Source of the DNA: an uncultured Pirellulaceae bacterium
GTDB lineage: Bacteria; Planctomycetota; Planctomycetia; Pirellulales; Pirellulaceae
Direction: 5' to 3'
Assembly: GCA_937928555.1 (NCBI GenBank)
Contig: CALFWR010000002.1
Span: 164,933 to 228,932 of the forward strand
DNA length: 64,000 nucleotides
A program made the translations under genes and the position numbers. Below are positions 1 through 10,084 of this stretch, in pieces. Positions within the stretch are counted from its first letter, which is position 1. Every line of letters starts with the position of its first letter. The notes below the pieces were generated by a model. It searched no databases. It was not told where the DNA came from and saw only the letters and a program-made list of their open reading frames with translations.

Positions 1-302
1 CCATCGGTGGCGTCGCGAAGCGGCGAGATATTCGGCGGCGCGGGTCCAACATGGATCGGCATCGGGATATTGTTGGTTGGAAGTCCGATCGGTGCATCGC
101 CTGCGTCAACTGCTTCGGAATACGACAGCGGTGCGCTCGGAAGATGAACCGGCGGTGGCGAGCCCGATGGCTCGTCGCCGAGACTCCAAACTCGTTGACC
201 TGTTGGTTCGGGAAGGATCTCGGTCTCGATGACCTGCCCCTGTAACGTCAGAGGCGCGAGAACCAGCAGCAGTGCTGCACGGATTGTTATGTGAAATGCC
301 AT
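1..302 (-). CDS. Secreted hypothetical protein, N-terminal part (runs off window)
   Basis: The reading frame is open from an ATG at 302 to the window edge (100 codons). The product starts MAFHITIRAALLLVLAPLTL, a typical Sec signal peptide, followed by a Pro/Ser/Gly-rich, probably disordered segment with several PPP and NIPMPIHVGPAPPN-like stretches. It is likely exported. No family is recognised from this part, and the C-terminus lies outside the window. No coding sequence is seen between its start and the repeat at 515. Confidence 0.65.
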   Translation of the reverse strand, partial: MAFHITIRAALLLVLAPLTLQGQVIETEILPEPTGQRVWSLGDEPSGSPPPVHLPSAPLSYSEAVDAGDAPIGLPTNNIPMPIHVGPAPPNISPLRDATD

Positions 303-514
303 GAAAACTGAGGGGGATTTCAGAATCTTGCTGCTTTGGAATTAGCAAATTTTTGAAATGTGATAAATGGCACACCTGCGTAAGGCTGAAAAGTGCTTGC
401 ATGCTGCTTTTCCTGTCGCGATAACCCTGCTTTTTTTGGGTCCATCTGGTCCTGTTACGGGAAGCATTGCGATCGACAATGAATGGAGTGGCATTCCCCG
501 GAATTCCTTTTTGT

Positions 515-701
515 CCCGGGTTATTCACGAGGCGTGGGCGTCAGAATCAGTTCCGACAGTCATCCGCGTCTCTGATGCGATGAAACGATCGCTGTGGTTT
601 TCAACTATCGGATGATTCGCGATTCTTGTTGAAATTCAGCTTTTCCCTTACTCCCGTTGGCCAGGCGTAGAATCAACGCCCGTCGTCGTGAATAATCCGG
701 G
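515..701 (+). repeat. 187-bp MITE-like element, interior type A
   Basis: The element runs from CCCGGGTTATTCACGAGGCG to GTCGTCGTGAATAATCCGGG, so its ends form an imperfect terminal inverted repeat of about 27 bp. Its interior matches the copies at 12174, 16981, 49200 and 63506. Flanking pentamers (TTTGT, CTTAT) are only loosely alike, so this copy is probably old. It sits in the 303-769 gene-free stretch; the remainder of that stretch shows no gene. Confidence 0.85.
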
Positions 702-769
702 CTTATTTTCACGCCCCCAAGGGACGTGCTGCTCAAGAAGGCAATCCGATTGCAGGACGCAGCAGGACT

Positions 770-2260
770 CTAGCCCAGCAGTTCTTTGATGACCCGGGCT
801 TCTTCGACGCCGGTGAGGCGTTGGTCGAGCCCCTGGTGCTTGTAGGTAAACCGCTGGTGGTCAAAACCCAACATGTCCAAGACCGTGGCGTGGAAGTCGC
901 GGATGTGCAGGGGGTCTTTGACGATGTTGTAGGAAAAGTCATCGGTTTCGCCGTAGATCTTTCCCGGTGCAGAACCGCCGCCGGCCATCCACATCGTAAA
1001 GCAACGCGGGTGATGGTCGCGGCCGTAGTTGTCCTTGGTGAGCTTTCCCTGGGTGTAGATCGTGCGGCCAAACTCACCGCCCCAAATGACGAGCGTGTCA
1101 TCGAGCATGCCGCGTTGTTTCAGGTCAGTCAGCAGCGCGTGACAGGGTTGGTCGATGTCACGACAATTGTGGGGCAGGCGTTTGGCGCAGTTGTTGTGAT
1201 GGTCCCAGTTGTTGTGATAGATTTGCACAAAGCGGACGCCGCGCTGGCAAAGCCGACGGGCCATCAGAGCACTGTGAGCAAAGGATCCGGATTTGTTCAC
1301 GTCCGGTCCGTACATCTCCATGGTGGCCTGAGTTTCTGTAGAAAGATCAGTCAGTTCCGGGACGCTGGTCTGCATTCCGAATGCCATTTCATACTGCCGG
1401 ATGCGAGTGTTGGTTTCGGGATCGCCAACTGCTTCAAAGTTAAGGCGGTTGAGAGCATTGATTCCGTCGATGGTTTCGCGGCGGATCTTTGAGGGCATTC
1501 CCTTGGGGTTGTTGATGTACAGGATGGGGTCGCCGCCGCTGCGGAAAGAGACACCCGCATGTTGTCCAGGCAGGTACCCGGAACTCCAGAGTCGCGACGA
1601 AATCGCCTGCCCCTGTTTGTTAAAGCTTGGAATCGCAATCAGCACGACAAAGGCCGGCAGGTTGTCATTGAGCGAACCAAGACCGTAGGACGCCCACGAG
1701 CCCAGGCAAGGTCGGCCGGTGACCTGGTTGCCGGTTTGCATCGCGGCGATGGCCGGTTCGTGATTGATGGCTTCGGTATGCAGGCCTTTCATCCAGCAGA
1801 TTTCGTCCGCGTGGGTGGCCAGCCAGGGAAGCAGGTCTTTGGCGATCCACATTCCGCAATCGCCAAACTGCTTCTTTTCGAAAATCGATGGCGCGACAGG
1901 GAATCGCTTCTGGCCGCTGGTCATCGTTGTCAGGCGTTGGCCGTCCCGAATGGATTCCGGAAGTTCTTTGTCGAACATGTCCTTCATCGCCGGTTTTTCT
2001 TCGAACATGTCGATCTGCGAAGGACCGCCGACCATGTGCAGGGAGATGACACGTTTTGCTTTGGGGGCAAAATGGGGCGCGACGAAACGCTCGGGAGCCA
2101 CGCCGGGCCGCGCGAAAGCCGGAGCCGCGGTGGCGTTCTGTCCCAGCAGTGACGCCAGGGCCGCACCGCCCAGAAGGTGGCTTCCTTTGGCAAGGAAGTG
2201 CCGCCGGTTCTGAAGCCGGAGGGCTTCTTCGACAATCGCACGGTGATCGTTGTAAGGCAT
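770..2260 (-). CDS. DUF1501 family protein
   Basis: 496 aa. The N-terminus carries a Tat-like signal (NRRHFLAKG at about residues 18-26, then an Ala/Leu-rich segment), so export by the twin-arginine route is likely. The body has the features of the planctomycete DUF1501 family (alkaline-phosphatase/sulfatase-like fold): HMVGGPSQIDMFEEKP near the start, VIWGGEFGRT and GRDHHPRCFTMWMAGGG in the C-terminal half. The start lies 6 bp after the stop of the DUF1549/DUF1553 gene, so the two are one transcription unit. This pairing is a planctomycete hallmark; the biochemical role is not established and is often guessed to be polysaccharide-related. Confidence 0.93.
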   Translation of the reverse strand: MPYNDHRAIVEEALRLQNRRHFLAKGSHLLGGAALASLLGQNATAAPAFARPGVAPERFVAPHFAPKAKRVISLHMVGGPSQIDMFEEKPAMKDMFDKELPESIRDGQRLTTMTSGQKRFPVAPSIFEKKQFGDCGMWIAKDLLPWLATHADEICWMKGLHTEAINHEPAIAAMQTGNQVTGRPCLGSWASYGLGSLNDNLPAFVVLIAIPSFNKQGQAISSRLWSSGYLPGQHAGVSFRSGGDPILYINNPKGMPSKIRRETIDGINALNRLNFEAVGDPETNTRIRQYEMAFGMQTSVPELTDLSTETQATMEMYGPDVNKSGSFAHSALMARRLCQRGVRFVQIYHNNWDHHNNCAKRLPHNCRDIDQPCHALLTDLKQRGMLDDTLVIWGGEFGRTIYTQGKLTKDNYGRDHHPRCFTMWMAGGGSAPGKIYGETDDFSYNIVKDPLHIRDFHATVLDMLGFDHQRFTYKHQGLDQRLTGVEEARVIKELLG

Positions 2261-2266
2261 TTCGAT

Positions 2267-5200
2267 TTATTTGTTGAGGACTTCGTCGAGGTTCAGCAGT
2301 TGGTTGCAAGTTGCAGTCCATGCCGCAAGTTCGACGCTGGGGATTTTTGGATCGGGCTTCGAATCGCCGACCGAAATCAGGGCCGTGGCGTCTTTTTCGT
2401 GATCCCGATAGTAGCGGTGGAGCCTCTCATGCGAGGTCAAAATGATTTTGGCTTCGGCGGCGGTGAACTCGCGGCTGATCAGGCGTTTGGCGATAAAGTT
2501 AATTGTTTCCAAATCCGATTCGAGTTGTTGCACGATGGCGAGTTCAGCCAGCTTGCGGGCGGATTCGACGAACTGGGGATCGTTGAGCGTCACCAAGGCG
2601 GCCAGGGGCGTGTTGGTTCTTTCGCGGCGGACGGTGCAGACTTCGCGGCTTGGTGCGTTGAGCGTATCCATGTTCGGCGAGTGCGCCATTCGCTTCCAGA
2701 AGTTGTACAGCGTGCGGCGATAAAGGTCGTCGCCTTGACTCTGCACATATTTTCGCGTGTCGCCGCTGGGCAATCCCACCACGTCCCAGATATTTGTCGG
2801 CTGGTAGGGCTTTACCCCGGGACCGTACATCTTTTCCGACAGCAAACCACTGGCGGCGAGGGCATTGTCGCGAATCATTTCGGCGTCCATGCGGAATCGC
2901 GGGCCGCGCGACAGGAGTCGGTTATCGGGATCGCGCTGACGGTTTTCGGCGGTAAAGACACTGGCCTGACGATAGGTCGCGCTGGTAAAGATCTGTCGGA
3001 ACAGGCGTTTGACGTTCCAACCGTTTTCCTGAAAGTCCACCGCAAGCCAGTCGAGCAGTTCGGGATGGCTGGGAGGCGAACCCATGACGCCGAAGTCCTC
3101 GCTGGTCACGACAAGCCCCTGGCCGAAGACTTCCTGCCAGAAACGATTGACGGTCACGCGCGCGGTAAGCGGGTTGGCCGGATCGACGACCCACTGTGCC
3201 AGACCAAGCCGATTCGGCGGCGCGCCTTGGGGTAGCGGATGAAGCGCTTGCGGTGGTGCTGCGGCGACCTCTGCGCCGGGCTGGTCGTACTGACCTCGCA
3301 TAAGAATGTGGGTTTTGGCTGGCGATGGTTTCTCTTTTTGAATGTGAGTCATCGGCGAACGAAGCTCAATCACGTCACGTTCGATTTTTAATGAAGCGAG
3401 TTTGTTTTTGGTGTTATTGAACTGAGGGCTGTTCGCCGCCAGCACGTAGTGGTCCACGGTTTCGTTTTGCTCTCGGGTTCGGTTGGCGGGTTCTGTTTCA
3501 AGAATGCTCATTAGCAGGTCGCTGTCGTGGAGCGATACGATTTCCGCGCTGTCAAGTTTTCGCTCGTAAATGCGAACGCCTTGAATCATCCCCCGGTAGC
3601 CGCCACCGGTGCTGCGTCTGCCGATTCGCAGCGGCGTTTTGGTGCGAATCGAAGACTCAGGTTGGAAGTTGTTTCTTGATATTTTGTGCGGATGGTGCTT
3701 ACCATCGACGTATAGACGAATACCTTCGGGCTTGCCTGTTCGGTCCCATGTCAGGCAAACGTGCTGCCACTTTTTAGAGACGAAAACTTCGTCTCGGGTG
3801 ACGACCTTGATGCAGTTGTCAGGCCATTTGTGGATGATGTGCATGCCAAGGCGGCGGCCTTCGGCCCACATGTCCCAGCCACGGTGCCCGGCCGATTCGT
3901 CCATCCTGGCAACAATGGACGCGTTTTGCGCCGGGGATTCGGTGTTGACCCATGCCGAACAAGAAAACGCCTGGTCGTGTGCAAAGTCGCCCGCTGCTCC
4001 CAGATTCACGTTGGTCTTGTTGGCGAATTTCAGAGCCGGACCGTTGAGGCCAGCGTCCTTTTTCCACTTGGGTTTGTTTTCAGTTTTGAATGGCCCCTGG
4101 CCCGGGATCGCGGATGCGACTTCTTCACTTTTGGCTTCATTGGCATCATCATCTTTGCCATCATTGAGCGGGACGTGGACGACAAGGCCGTTGCGGGGCA
4201 GGGGGTCGCTGAGTTGTTGGCTTTCCAAATCGGCGATCCACTTGTCGATCGTTTTCCGGTTGGATTCAACTTGAGCGTCGATGGCTTGTCTGGCCGCATT
4301 GATTTCAACCGAGAGCGCTTTGTAGCGGGGCATGTCGCGCTGGTGAGGAACGCGAACGATGGCTCCACGGCCGTCCTTTACGTTTCCATCCAGGCCTGGC
4401 TGCGTCGTGTTGCGGAAGTAAGCCGCTAGCGAGTAGTAGTCCTTGATCGTGACCGGATCAAATTTGTGGTCGTGACACTGGCAGCAGTTGGTTGTCAGTC
4501 CAAGGTAAACCCAACCAAAAGTCTGCACGCGGTCGGCCGCGTAAAGGGCGAGGTTTTCCTTTTCAATGGTGCCGCCTTCGTTGGTGGTGATGCCGCAGCG
4601 TTGAAAACCGGTCGCGACCAACTGGTCGATGTCGGGGCTGTCCAGAAGGTCGCCGGCAAGTTGTTCGATCGTAAATTGATCGTAGGGCTGGTTTATGTTG
4701 AAGGACCGAATGACCCAGTCACGGTAGGGCCATATTTCGCGATAGTTGTCATAGTGCAAGCCATGGGTGTCGCCGTAGCGGGCCGCGTCCAACCAGTAGC
4801 GGGCACGGTGCTCGCCCCACGCCGGTGATTCCATCAGTCGGTCAACCCATTTCGCGACCGCGCGATCCGGATCGTTTTTGTGATCGACAATGAAGTCATC
4901 GACTTGGCCGGGGGTGGGAGGGAGTCCCGTGATGTCAAAGCTCAGACGCCGGATAAGCTGGTTGGGCGTCGCTGCTGCGGAAGGCTTCAGGCGGTTGTCG
5001 TTGAGTTTTTCCAAAACGAAGCGGTCGATGTCGTTCCGGGCCCAATGCTTGTGTGCCGGGTCGTCGATTTCGGGAGCAGGTTTCTTTTCCGGTTTGATGA
5101 ACGCCCAGTGAGGTTCGTAAGGGGCGCCTGCGGCGATCCAGCGTCGCAGCAGGTTTTTCTGCGACTGCGTCAATGGTTTGTTTGTCGATCGCGGCGGCAT

Positions 5201-5491
5201 GACGGTCGCTTCGTCAGCGGATTCGACGCGGGCGATTATTTCACTGGCTTCGGGGTCGCCATCGGAGATCGCGCCCGAGTCGATGGCGGACTCCCGTTGG
5301 TCCAGACGCAAGTCGGCTTTGCGCGAGCCGCTGTCGGTGCCGTGGCAGGCAAAGCAGTGTTCGGCCAGAATCGGACGGATGTCACGATTGTAATTGACTT
5401 GGTTGTCGTTGCCGAATTCGTCCCGGGCATGGACAGAGCAGGCGGCCAACAATAAGACAGTCAATGCGGTCAGCAGGGTGCGAACAGGCAT
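2267..5491 (-). CDS. PSCyt1/DUF1549-DUF1553 cytochrome-like protein with LamG insert
   Basis: About 1074 aa from the ATG at 5491; an upstream ATG at 5518 is possible but the 5491 start gives a cleaner lipoprotein-like signal (LLLAACS). A planctomycete cytochrome C motif follows (HCFACHG, about residues 45-51), giving a CxxCH haem site. Next comes a DUF1549 region ([34 protein letters not shown]), then a laminin-G/concanavalin-like insert ([13 protein letters not shown] ... [10 protein letters not shown]), and a C-terminal DUF1553 region ([40 protein letters not shown]). It is probably anchored to the outside of a membrane. It is followed after 6 bp by the DUF1501 gene. The LamG insert suggests carbohydrate contact; that is inference. 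Confidence 0.92.
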   Translation of the reverse strand: MPVRTLLTALTVLLLAACSVHARDEFGNDNQVNYNRDIRPILAEHCFACHGTDSGSRKADLRLDQRESAIDSGAISDGDPEASEIIARVESADEATVMPPRSTNKPLTQSQKNLLRRWIAAGAPYEPHWAFIKPEKKPAPEIDDPAHKHWARNDIDRFVLEKLNDNRLKPSAAATPNQLIRRLSFDITGLPPTPGQVDDFIVDHKNDPDRAVAKWVDRLMESPAWGEHRARYWLDAARYGDTHGLHYDNYREIWPYRDWVIRSFNINQPYDQFTIEQLAGDLLDSPDIDQLVATGFQRCGITTNEGGTIEKENLALYAADRVQTFGWVYLGLTTNCCQCHDHKFDPVTIKDYYSLAAYFRNTTQPGLDGNVKDGRGAIVRVPHQRDMPRYKALSVEINAARQAIDAQVESNRKTIDKWIADLESQQLSDPLPRNGLVVHVPLNDGKDDDANEAKSEEVASAIPGQGPFKTENKPKWKKDAGLNGPALKFANKTNVNLGAAGDFAHDQAFSCSAWVNTESPAQNASIVARMDESAGHRGWDMWAEGRRLGMHIIHKWPDNCIKVVTRDEVFVSKKWQHVCLTWDRTGKPEGIRLYVDGKHHPHKISRNNFQPESSIRTKTPLRIGRRSTGGGYRGMIQGVRIYERKLDSAEIVSLHDSDLLMSILETEPANRTREQNETVDHYVLAANSPQFNNTKNKLASLKIERDVIELRSPMTHIQKEKPSPAKTHILMRGQYDQPGAEVAAAPPQALHPLPQGAPPNRLGLAQWVVDPANPLTARVTVNRFWQEVFGQGLVVTSEDFGVMGSPPSHPELLDWLAVDFQENGWNVKRLFRQIFTSATYRQASVFTAENRQRDPDNRLLSRGPRFRMDAEMIRDNALAASGLLSEKMYGPGVKPYQPTNIWDVVGLPSGDTRKYVQSQGDDLYRRTLYNFWKRMAHSPNMDTLNAPSREVCTVRRERTNTPLAALVTLNDPQFVESARKLAELAIVQQLESDLETINFIAKRLISREFTAAEAKIILTSHERLHRYYRDHEKDATALISVGDSKPDPKIPSVELAAWTATCNQLLNLDEVLNK

Positions 5492-5677
5492 GTGTCTGCA
5501 AGAAAGAAGGCCGAGCATGAGTCACTGCGAGGTTCGGGTCAAATCGTCAGTTTCAAGTGAGCCCATCGGGGCAGACAAGTGCTGTTGATGGTGTTCCGCT
5601 GAACGTGTAGCACGAGGCTAACTCCAACAAAAACGGGTGTCAACGCAAATGGCGTGCGAAGCTGAGTTGATTTGCGG

Positions 5678-6868
5678 CTACGCAGTTTGACTGGTGGGCA
5701 CCGGGACATCGTCGCCGCTGGTTTCTGGCGACGCGGCATAGCCAAAGGCATCGATGTATTCTTTCCAGTGGTGATCGATATCGTCGGCGAACTCGGGATC
5801 GATTCCGCCAGTGCGTGTCCGGTGCTTCTGTCGCTGCTGAAAGTAGGCTTCGATTTTTGGGATCTGTTTCTCGAACCCGTCCAACTCCAGTTGCTGGTAT
5901 ACCTGAGCCATGATGGTGATCGGGTCTTTGACAAGATCCTCAAAACGGACTTCGGCCAGTTGGTTTGGCGCGAGGGATTCGCGTTGGGAAAAATAAGCCT
6001 GGTACATCAGGTCTTTGCATTCGAACACATAGTTCTTGAGCCAGCTTTGATCGTACTTCGGCAACTGGTAACCTTGAATCGCGTCCAGCGTTTGCCACAA
6101 CCGCATCGTCGACTGCACGGTCTTGTACGGGTGTCGCGAGAGGTGAACGAAGCGGGCTTGTGGGAACCACTGCGAGAGGTGACGAATGCGACCGGTGTGC
6201 GGAGGTGACTTGAGGACCAGTCGTTTGCCACCGTAGCGAATCGTGAGTGACTTGATGTAGTGTTCGAGTGCCTGTTGAAGTTTGAGTCGTTGCTCCGGTT
6301 CGGCAAGGGGCAGGTTAAGCTGCAGGTGGTCCCGCGAGTTACGATTGGGGAACGCCACCCGGCGATACGGCGTGGGGGCACCGTAGGCGCACAGGGCAAA
6401 GTCATCTTCTTGGGGCGAGTCGGCCCGCAGAGTCATGTCATCCATGGGCCTTTTGCGGGGCAGGATCAGCCACAGCAACGGGCCCAGCAAATAGTGGCTG
6501 ATCAAAAAGTGATTCGCAGTGAAGGTATCCAAGGTCGAAGGATAGGCAAACCGATCATCCAGAGCGAGCAGTTCGTGCATCAGCGTGGTGCCGCTGCGCC
6601 AGTGCCCGATGACAAAGATCGGGGGTTCCTTGATGCGGGTATCGTTGATCTTGCGATTCATCAGCAGTCGCTGGATGCCTCCCCCAAAGGAGTTGCATAG
6701 CGATGTCAGTCCCACCAACAACGTCATCGGGTATTTGAGCGGATGAATCTGGAATCGGTTCTCGCACAACAGCTCAAAGTAGTCGCGCGTTTTCATCCCG
6801 CTCCAGAACCGTGGAGCCCACGGCGGATACCAGTTGCGGTCTGGGGGAGGTAGATTTTCTTGGCTCAT
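5678..6868 (-). CDS. Sulfotransferase family protein
   Basis: 396 aa from the ATG at 6868; the longer frame to 7003 would overlap the helicase gene. It has the PAPS 5'-phosphosulfate-binding loop (GHWRSGTT, residues 88-95) and a 3'-phosphate motif (HLSRHPYKTVQS, from about 242). A GGKRLVLKSPPHTGR segment matches bacterial Sulfotransfer_3-type enzymes. It would transfer sulfate from PAPS to an unknown acceptor, perhaps a glycan, given the sulfatase elsewhere in the window. Its gene ends the minus-strand cluster that includes the SNF2 helicase, with a 34-bp gap. No signal peptide is seen. Confidence 0.88.
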   Translation of the reverse strand: MSQENLPPPDRNWYPPWAPRFWSGMKTRDYFELLCENRFQIHPLKYPMTLLVGLTSLCNSFGGGIQRLLMNRKINDTRIKEPPIFVIGHWRSGTTLMHELLALDDRFAYPSTLDTFTANHFLISHYLLGPLLWLILPRKRPMDDMTLRADSPQEDDFALCAYGAPTPYRRVAFPNRNSRDHLQLNLPLAEPEQRLKLQQALEHYIKSLTIRYGGKRLVLKSPPHTGRIRHLSQWFPQARFVHLSRHPYKTVQSTMRLWQTLDAIQGYQLPKYDQSWLKNYVFECKDLMYQAYFSQRESLAPNQLAEVRFEDLVKDPITIMAQVYQQLELDGFEKQIPKIEAYFQQRQKHRTRTGGIDPEFADDIDHHWKEYIDAFGYAASPETSGDDVPVPTSQTA

Positions 6869-6902
6869 GGGAAGCTGGACATCCCGATAGCTCGAAATGC
6901 GG

Positions 6903-8621
6903 TCAGGCGGATTTGCCGAAGATTTTACCGTCAGGAGTCGTAAGCTTGAACAGCCCAAAAATCTCATCTCGCGAAAGTCCGCGTTTTGTTGAAGGCTGGT
7001 CAACGTCCAAAATTTCCCGAAACAGCTCTCTTTTTGCCTCGAGAATGTCGTGAATTCGTTGTTCGATCGTTCCTGCCATTATCATCCGGGTAATTGTAAC
7101 GCTTCCGGCGGCACCAATTCGATGCGCCCGATTGATGGCTTGATCTTCCACCGCTGGATTCCACCAGCGATCAAAAAGAAACACATATCGGCAGAATTGC
7201 AGGTTCAAACCGACGCTTCCTGCTCCGTAACTCATCAGCAAAACGTGCCGATCGGGGTTATCGCGAAACTCGGCCAGAATCGGCTCCCGCTGCTTCGTCG
7301 GAATCCGTCCGTGGTATTCCAGCGGGTTGTATTCCTGAATCTGTGAAGTGACTTGCTTGATCGAATCAACCCACTGGCTGAAAACGATGGCTTTTTGTCC
7401 GCTGGCAGCGATTTCTTCGAGGTCCGCTTTGAGGCGTTCGATCTTGCTGCTGGATTTGGTGGCCGGATCGAAATTGCAAATCTGTTTGAGGCGGAGCACC
7501 AGTTCAAAAACGTGTTTGATTGTGATGTCGTGGCCGAGACCGTTGAGCTTGATCACGCCGTCCTTTTCGGCGGCGTCGTAGGTTGTCTGTTGTTCGGGTG
7601 AAAGTTCCAACTGGGCGTCACGCGTCAGTCGCGGCGGCATGTCCTTCATGACGAGGTCTTTGGTGCGGCGCAGAATCAGGTCGCTTACACGCGATTTGAC
7701 CTGAATGGGCTCAAGGCCACTGTGCATTGTGCCCGGTGATACAAATTCGCAAATGCCGATCAGGTCTTCGACGCTATTTTCGATCGGCGTGCCGGTGAGT
7801 GCCCAGCTGCGCTTTCGCTGGATCTTCTGGATGACTTTGGAGGTCGAATTCGATTTGTTTTTGATGCGTTGCGCCTCGTCCAGCACCACCAGGTCGAACT
7901 CGGGATCGATGTTGGTGACGATGTGTTCGTCACGAATCATCAACTCGTAGTTGGCAAGCTTGACCATCGCTCCGTCGTTTTTCCAGACGAAGTTCCGGTT
8001 TTCCTGATTGCCGGAAACAGCAGCCACCGTGATCTCCGGAGCCCACGTTTTGAATTCACGCAACCAGTTGGGAACCAGGGGTTTGGGACAGATGAGGAGA
8101 ATTCGTTTTACGTTTCCTGTTCGCAGCAGCAACCGCATCGTCGTGATGGCTTGCATTGTTTTTCCCAGCCCCATTTCGTCCGCGAGGATCGCACCGTAGC
8201 GAGGAAACAGAAATGCAACGCCTTCGTATTGAAAATCAAAAGGCCGAAACGGAAACCGCATCGTGCGGCTACTCAGGATCGATTCGAGAGGCGGTTGAAG
8301 GGCAAAAAAGAGACGGTCTTCGAGTTTGACAACGTCCCCCGGCGGCTTGAAGCGGGTGACGGATTTCTTTTCCGGTGCCAACGACGGTTTGCTGACGACA
8401 GGGGCCGCAGGCGAGCCTTGCAAGGCTTTGACGACGCTCAGTCGCGCGGTGTCGGCATCAAAACGAAAACTCCGGATCTTGAGTTTTTGTTTTGTAAACC
8501 GCGCCGAAACGACACCCGCCGACGCAGCGTTGGGCTGGGCAAAATCGACAAAGCCAACAGATGAGCCAAGTGCATTGTTCGCCGAAGCGCAGTGCCATTG
8601 GGATGGAAACTTGAGATTCAC
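6903..8621 (-). CDS. SNF2-family DEAD/DEAH helicase
   Basis: 572 aa. Walker A (DEMGLGKT, residues 148-155), Walker B (LDEAQ, 247-251), the SNF2 motif ALTGTPIENS, and a helicase C-terminal lobe (IVFSQWVDS; YGAGSVGLNLQ; RWWNPAVEDQAINRAHRIG) are all present, so the two-lobed ATPase looks intact. About 120 residues precede the ATPase and contain no recognised domain; a SWIM zinc finger is absent. It is a predicted ATP-driven DNA translocase. It is 15 bp downstream of an unknown 187-aa gene, suggesting co-expression. There is no nuclease, methylase or defence gene beside it. Confidence 0.93.
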   Translation of the reverse strand: MNLKFPSQWHCASANNALGSSVGFVDFAQPNAASAGVVSARFTKQKLKIRSFRFDADTARLSVVKALQGSPAAPVVSKPSLAPEKKSVTRFKPPGDVVKLEDRLFFALQPPLESILSSRTMRFPFRPFDFQYEGVAFLFPRYGAILADEMGLGKTMQAITTMRLLLRTGNVKRILLICPKPLVPNWLREFKTWAPEITVAAVSGNQENRNFVWKNDGAMVKLANYELMIRDEHIVTNIDPEFDLVVLDEAQRIKNKSNSTSKVIQKIQRKRSWALTGTPIENSVEDLIGICEFVSPGTMHSGLEPIQVKSRVSDLILRRTKDLVMKDMPPRLTRDAQLELSPEQQTTYDAAEKDGVIKLNGLGHDITIKHVFELVLRLKQICNFDPATKSSSKIERLKADLEEIAASGQKAIVFSQWVDSIKQVTSQIQEYNPLEYHGRIPTKQREPILAEFRDNPDRHVLLMSYGAGSVGLNLQFCRYVFLFDRWWNPAVEDQAINRAHRIGAAGSVTITRMIMAGTIEQRIHDILEAKRELFREILDVDQPSTKRGLSRDEIFGLFKLTTPDGKIFGKSA

Positions 8622-8636
8622 GGGTTTACTCCCCGA

Positions 8637-9200
8637 TCAGGCGGCTTTGAGGGCGGACTGCTGAGCTTCGCGGATGGCTCCGCGGATTCGCTCGAATGGC
8701 TCATCCAAGGAAACCGAAGACGTGAACCGCTCACAAGCAGCCCTCGCGAATTCAAAATGCTCGACGTCGCTGGTGAGAACCTGAACCAGGACGCCATCGA
8801 TCAACATTTCCGGATACTGGACGTCATGGATCGTCGAATCACCGCTGCCCGGTTCGGTCACAAAGAGAATGCACGGAGCAATCCGCGACGCCAGCTTGAT
8901 CAGTTCGGGTTGCTCGACGAGCAACAGTTCGGGCGTCCTTGAACTTTTCTCCACCAGCGGCACGCCGATCACGTCGCAGCAGACATGATTTTTGTAGGTC
9001 GCACCGTAGAGGATTTTCTCGGTTCGGTTTACCGGGACCGGAGTGGTGCAGTGAAACTCTAGTGGCCTAGCGTCCTGGTCCACCATGAGTAAACCGCCGG
9101 CAAAACCGAGCTCTTCGGAGAAGTGGACTTCGAGGAAGCCGTATGAAATGGAATCATCCATGCTTTGCAGTCGGCATCCCTGCCGCAACCGTGAATTCAC
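8637..9200 (-). CDS. Hypothetical protein upstream of SNF2 helicase
   Basis: Up to 187 aa from a GTG at 9200; an ATG at 9161 (MDDSISYGFLEV) would give 174 aa and is equally plausible. No family is recognised. The sequence is soluble and mixed alpha/beta, with a histidine- and cysteine-containing middle (LEFHCTTPVPVNRTEKILYG; YKNHVCCDVIG) and no signal or membrane segment. It lies 15 bp upstream of the helicase gene on the same strand, so its role is probably tied to that enzyme. The spacing is consistent with one transcript. Confidence 0.75.
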   Translation of the reverse strand: MNSRLRQGCRLQSMDDSISYGFLEVHFSEELGFAGGLLMVDQDARPLEFHCTTPVPVNRTEKILYGATYKNHVCCDVIGVPLVEKSSRTPELLLVEQPELIKLASRIAPCILFVTEPGSGDSTIHDVQYPEMLIDGVLVQVLTSDVEHFEFARAACERFTSSVSLDEPFERIRGAIREAQQSALKAA

Positions 9201-9382
9201 TCGTCGAATCTGTCAACGAAAAAATCCGTTCCCCCGCTGACTTTCCGGATCATCGGAGAAGCTGAAGCGATGCTTGAGAGTCCGGTTCGCGCTGTGTCGC
9301 CATTATTCAATCCGCACGAGCGACACAATCGAGACAGGTAACTTTTGATTGTGAAACCTTTCTGGTCGCAAGAGTAAAACGC

Positions 9383-9406
9383 TCGAACTTTTTTCTAAAA
9401 GTTCGA
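9383..9406. promoter_or_regulatory. 10-bp perfect inverted repeat upstream of promoter
   Basis: TCGAACTTTT and AAAAGTTCGA flank a 4-nt spacer (TTCT). It lies about 26 bp upstream of the -35 box at 9432 and in the gene-free stretch 9201-9511, where nothing else but the promoter was seen. It could be an operator or activator site for the gene at 9512; that is inference. Confidence 0.45.
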
Positions 9407-9431
9407 ATGTTTGTCTGTAGATGACAATTGC

Positions 9432-9460
9432 TCGACATTGGGTCAACTGGCGTTTATACT
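9432..9460 (+). promoter_or_regulatory. Sigma70-type promoter for the gene at 9512
   Basis: A -35 box TCGACA (9432-9437) and a -10 box TATACT (9455-9460) are separated by exactly 17 bp; each differs from consensus at one position. A transcript would start near 9467, giving a 5' leader of about 45 nt with a GGAG ribosome-binding site 8 nt before the ATG at 9512. Confidence 0.6.
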
Positions 9461-9511
9461 GGCAGCATTCAACTCACATTCCTGTTATTTGCTTCGTGAC
9501 GGAGTTTCCAA

Positions 9512-9985
9512 ATGCAAAACGATTCTCAAGATATCTCTCCCATCTTCCGAATCGACGTCAGCCAAAACGCTGCTAGCGAGCCCCAAATTGAAAATTCGAG
9601 GGAACATCACGAGCAAACCGTAACCTTGCTTCTGGAGCAGTTGGTCGTTGGGCAGGATCGTCAAAATGAGCTTTTGGAAGAAATGGTCGAACAGATGGGC
9701 GCTAACCAGCGTCAACGCAGCAACGACCTGAACAACTGGAAGCAGGCCAATCCGATTTTGGCAAAGCGTTGCAAGGCCGCCGCAGAGGCACTTTCCCAAG
9801 TCCAGACCGAATTTCTTCATACGCTGACATTTGAAGTTAACGACAACTACGAAAACATGATGGACGGCGAATTCGTGATGAACGAGTTTGTAGATCGCTT
9901 TGGTCCAAGATTGGCACACCTCAACGGCGTACTGCAACTTCTTTCGCAGCTCAGCAGCGGTGCGGCTCCGGTTGATCAGCCGTAA
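9512..9985 (+). CDS. Small acidic hypothetical protein, helical
   Basis: 157 aa with a GGAG ribosome-binding site. The middle is strongly heptad-like and Gln/Glu-rich (EQTVTLLLEQLVVGQDRQNE; LLEEMVEQMGANQRQR), so a coiled coil is likely, followed by an acidic helical C-terminal part. There are no transmembrane or signal sequences. The gene is monocistronic, with its own promoter at 9432 and a strong intrinsic terminator at 10031. The clear, strong expression signals suggest a well-expressed protein. The family is not recognised. Confidence 0.82.
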   Translation: MQNDSQDISPIFRIDVSQNAASEPQIENSREHHEQTVTLLLEQLVVGQDRQNELLEEMVEQMGANQRQRSNDLNNWKQANPILAKRCKAAAEALSQVQTEFLHTLTFEVNDNYENMMDGEFVMNEFVDRFGPRLAHLNGVLQLLSQLSSGAAPVDQP

Positions 9986-10030
9986 CAAATCACCATGAAT
10001 CAGAGTTCGAGCCTCTGAACGTTGATCTGA

Positions 10031-10059
10031 AAACCCCGCGTGATCGCGGGGTTTTTTTG
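10031..10059 (+). terminator. Rho-independent terminator
   Basis: CCCCGCG (10034-10040), loop TGAT, CGCGGGG (10045-10051), followed by seven T residues; preceded by AAA. It ends the transcript of the 9512 gene. Confidence 0.92.
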
Positions 10060-10084
10060 TGCGCAAAGCCTTTTCTGCGGCAAT

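Noticed and set aside
2177..3235. Long plus-strand ORF of 352 aa over the DUF1549/DUF1553 gene
   Set aside because: It is an antisense shadow of a clearly coding minus-strand gene; the composition follows the codon pattern of the sense gene and no family is visible.
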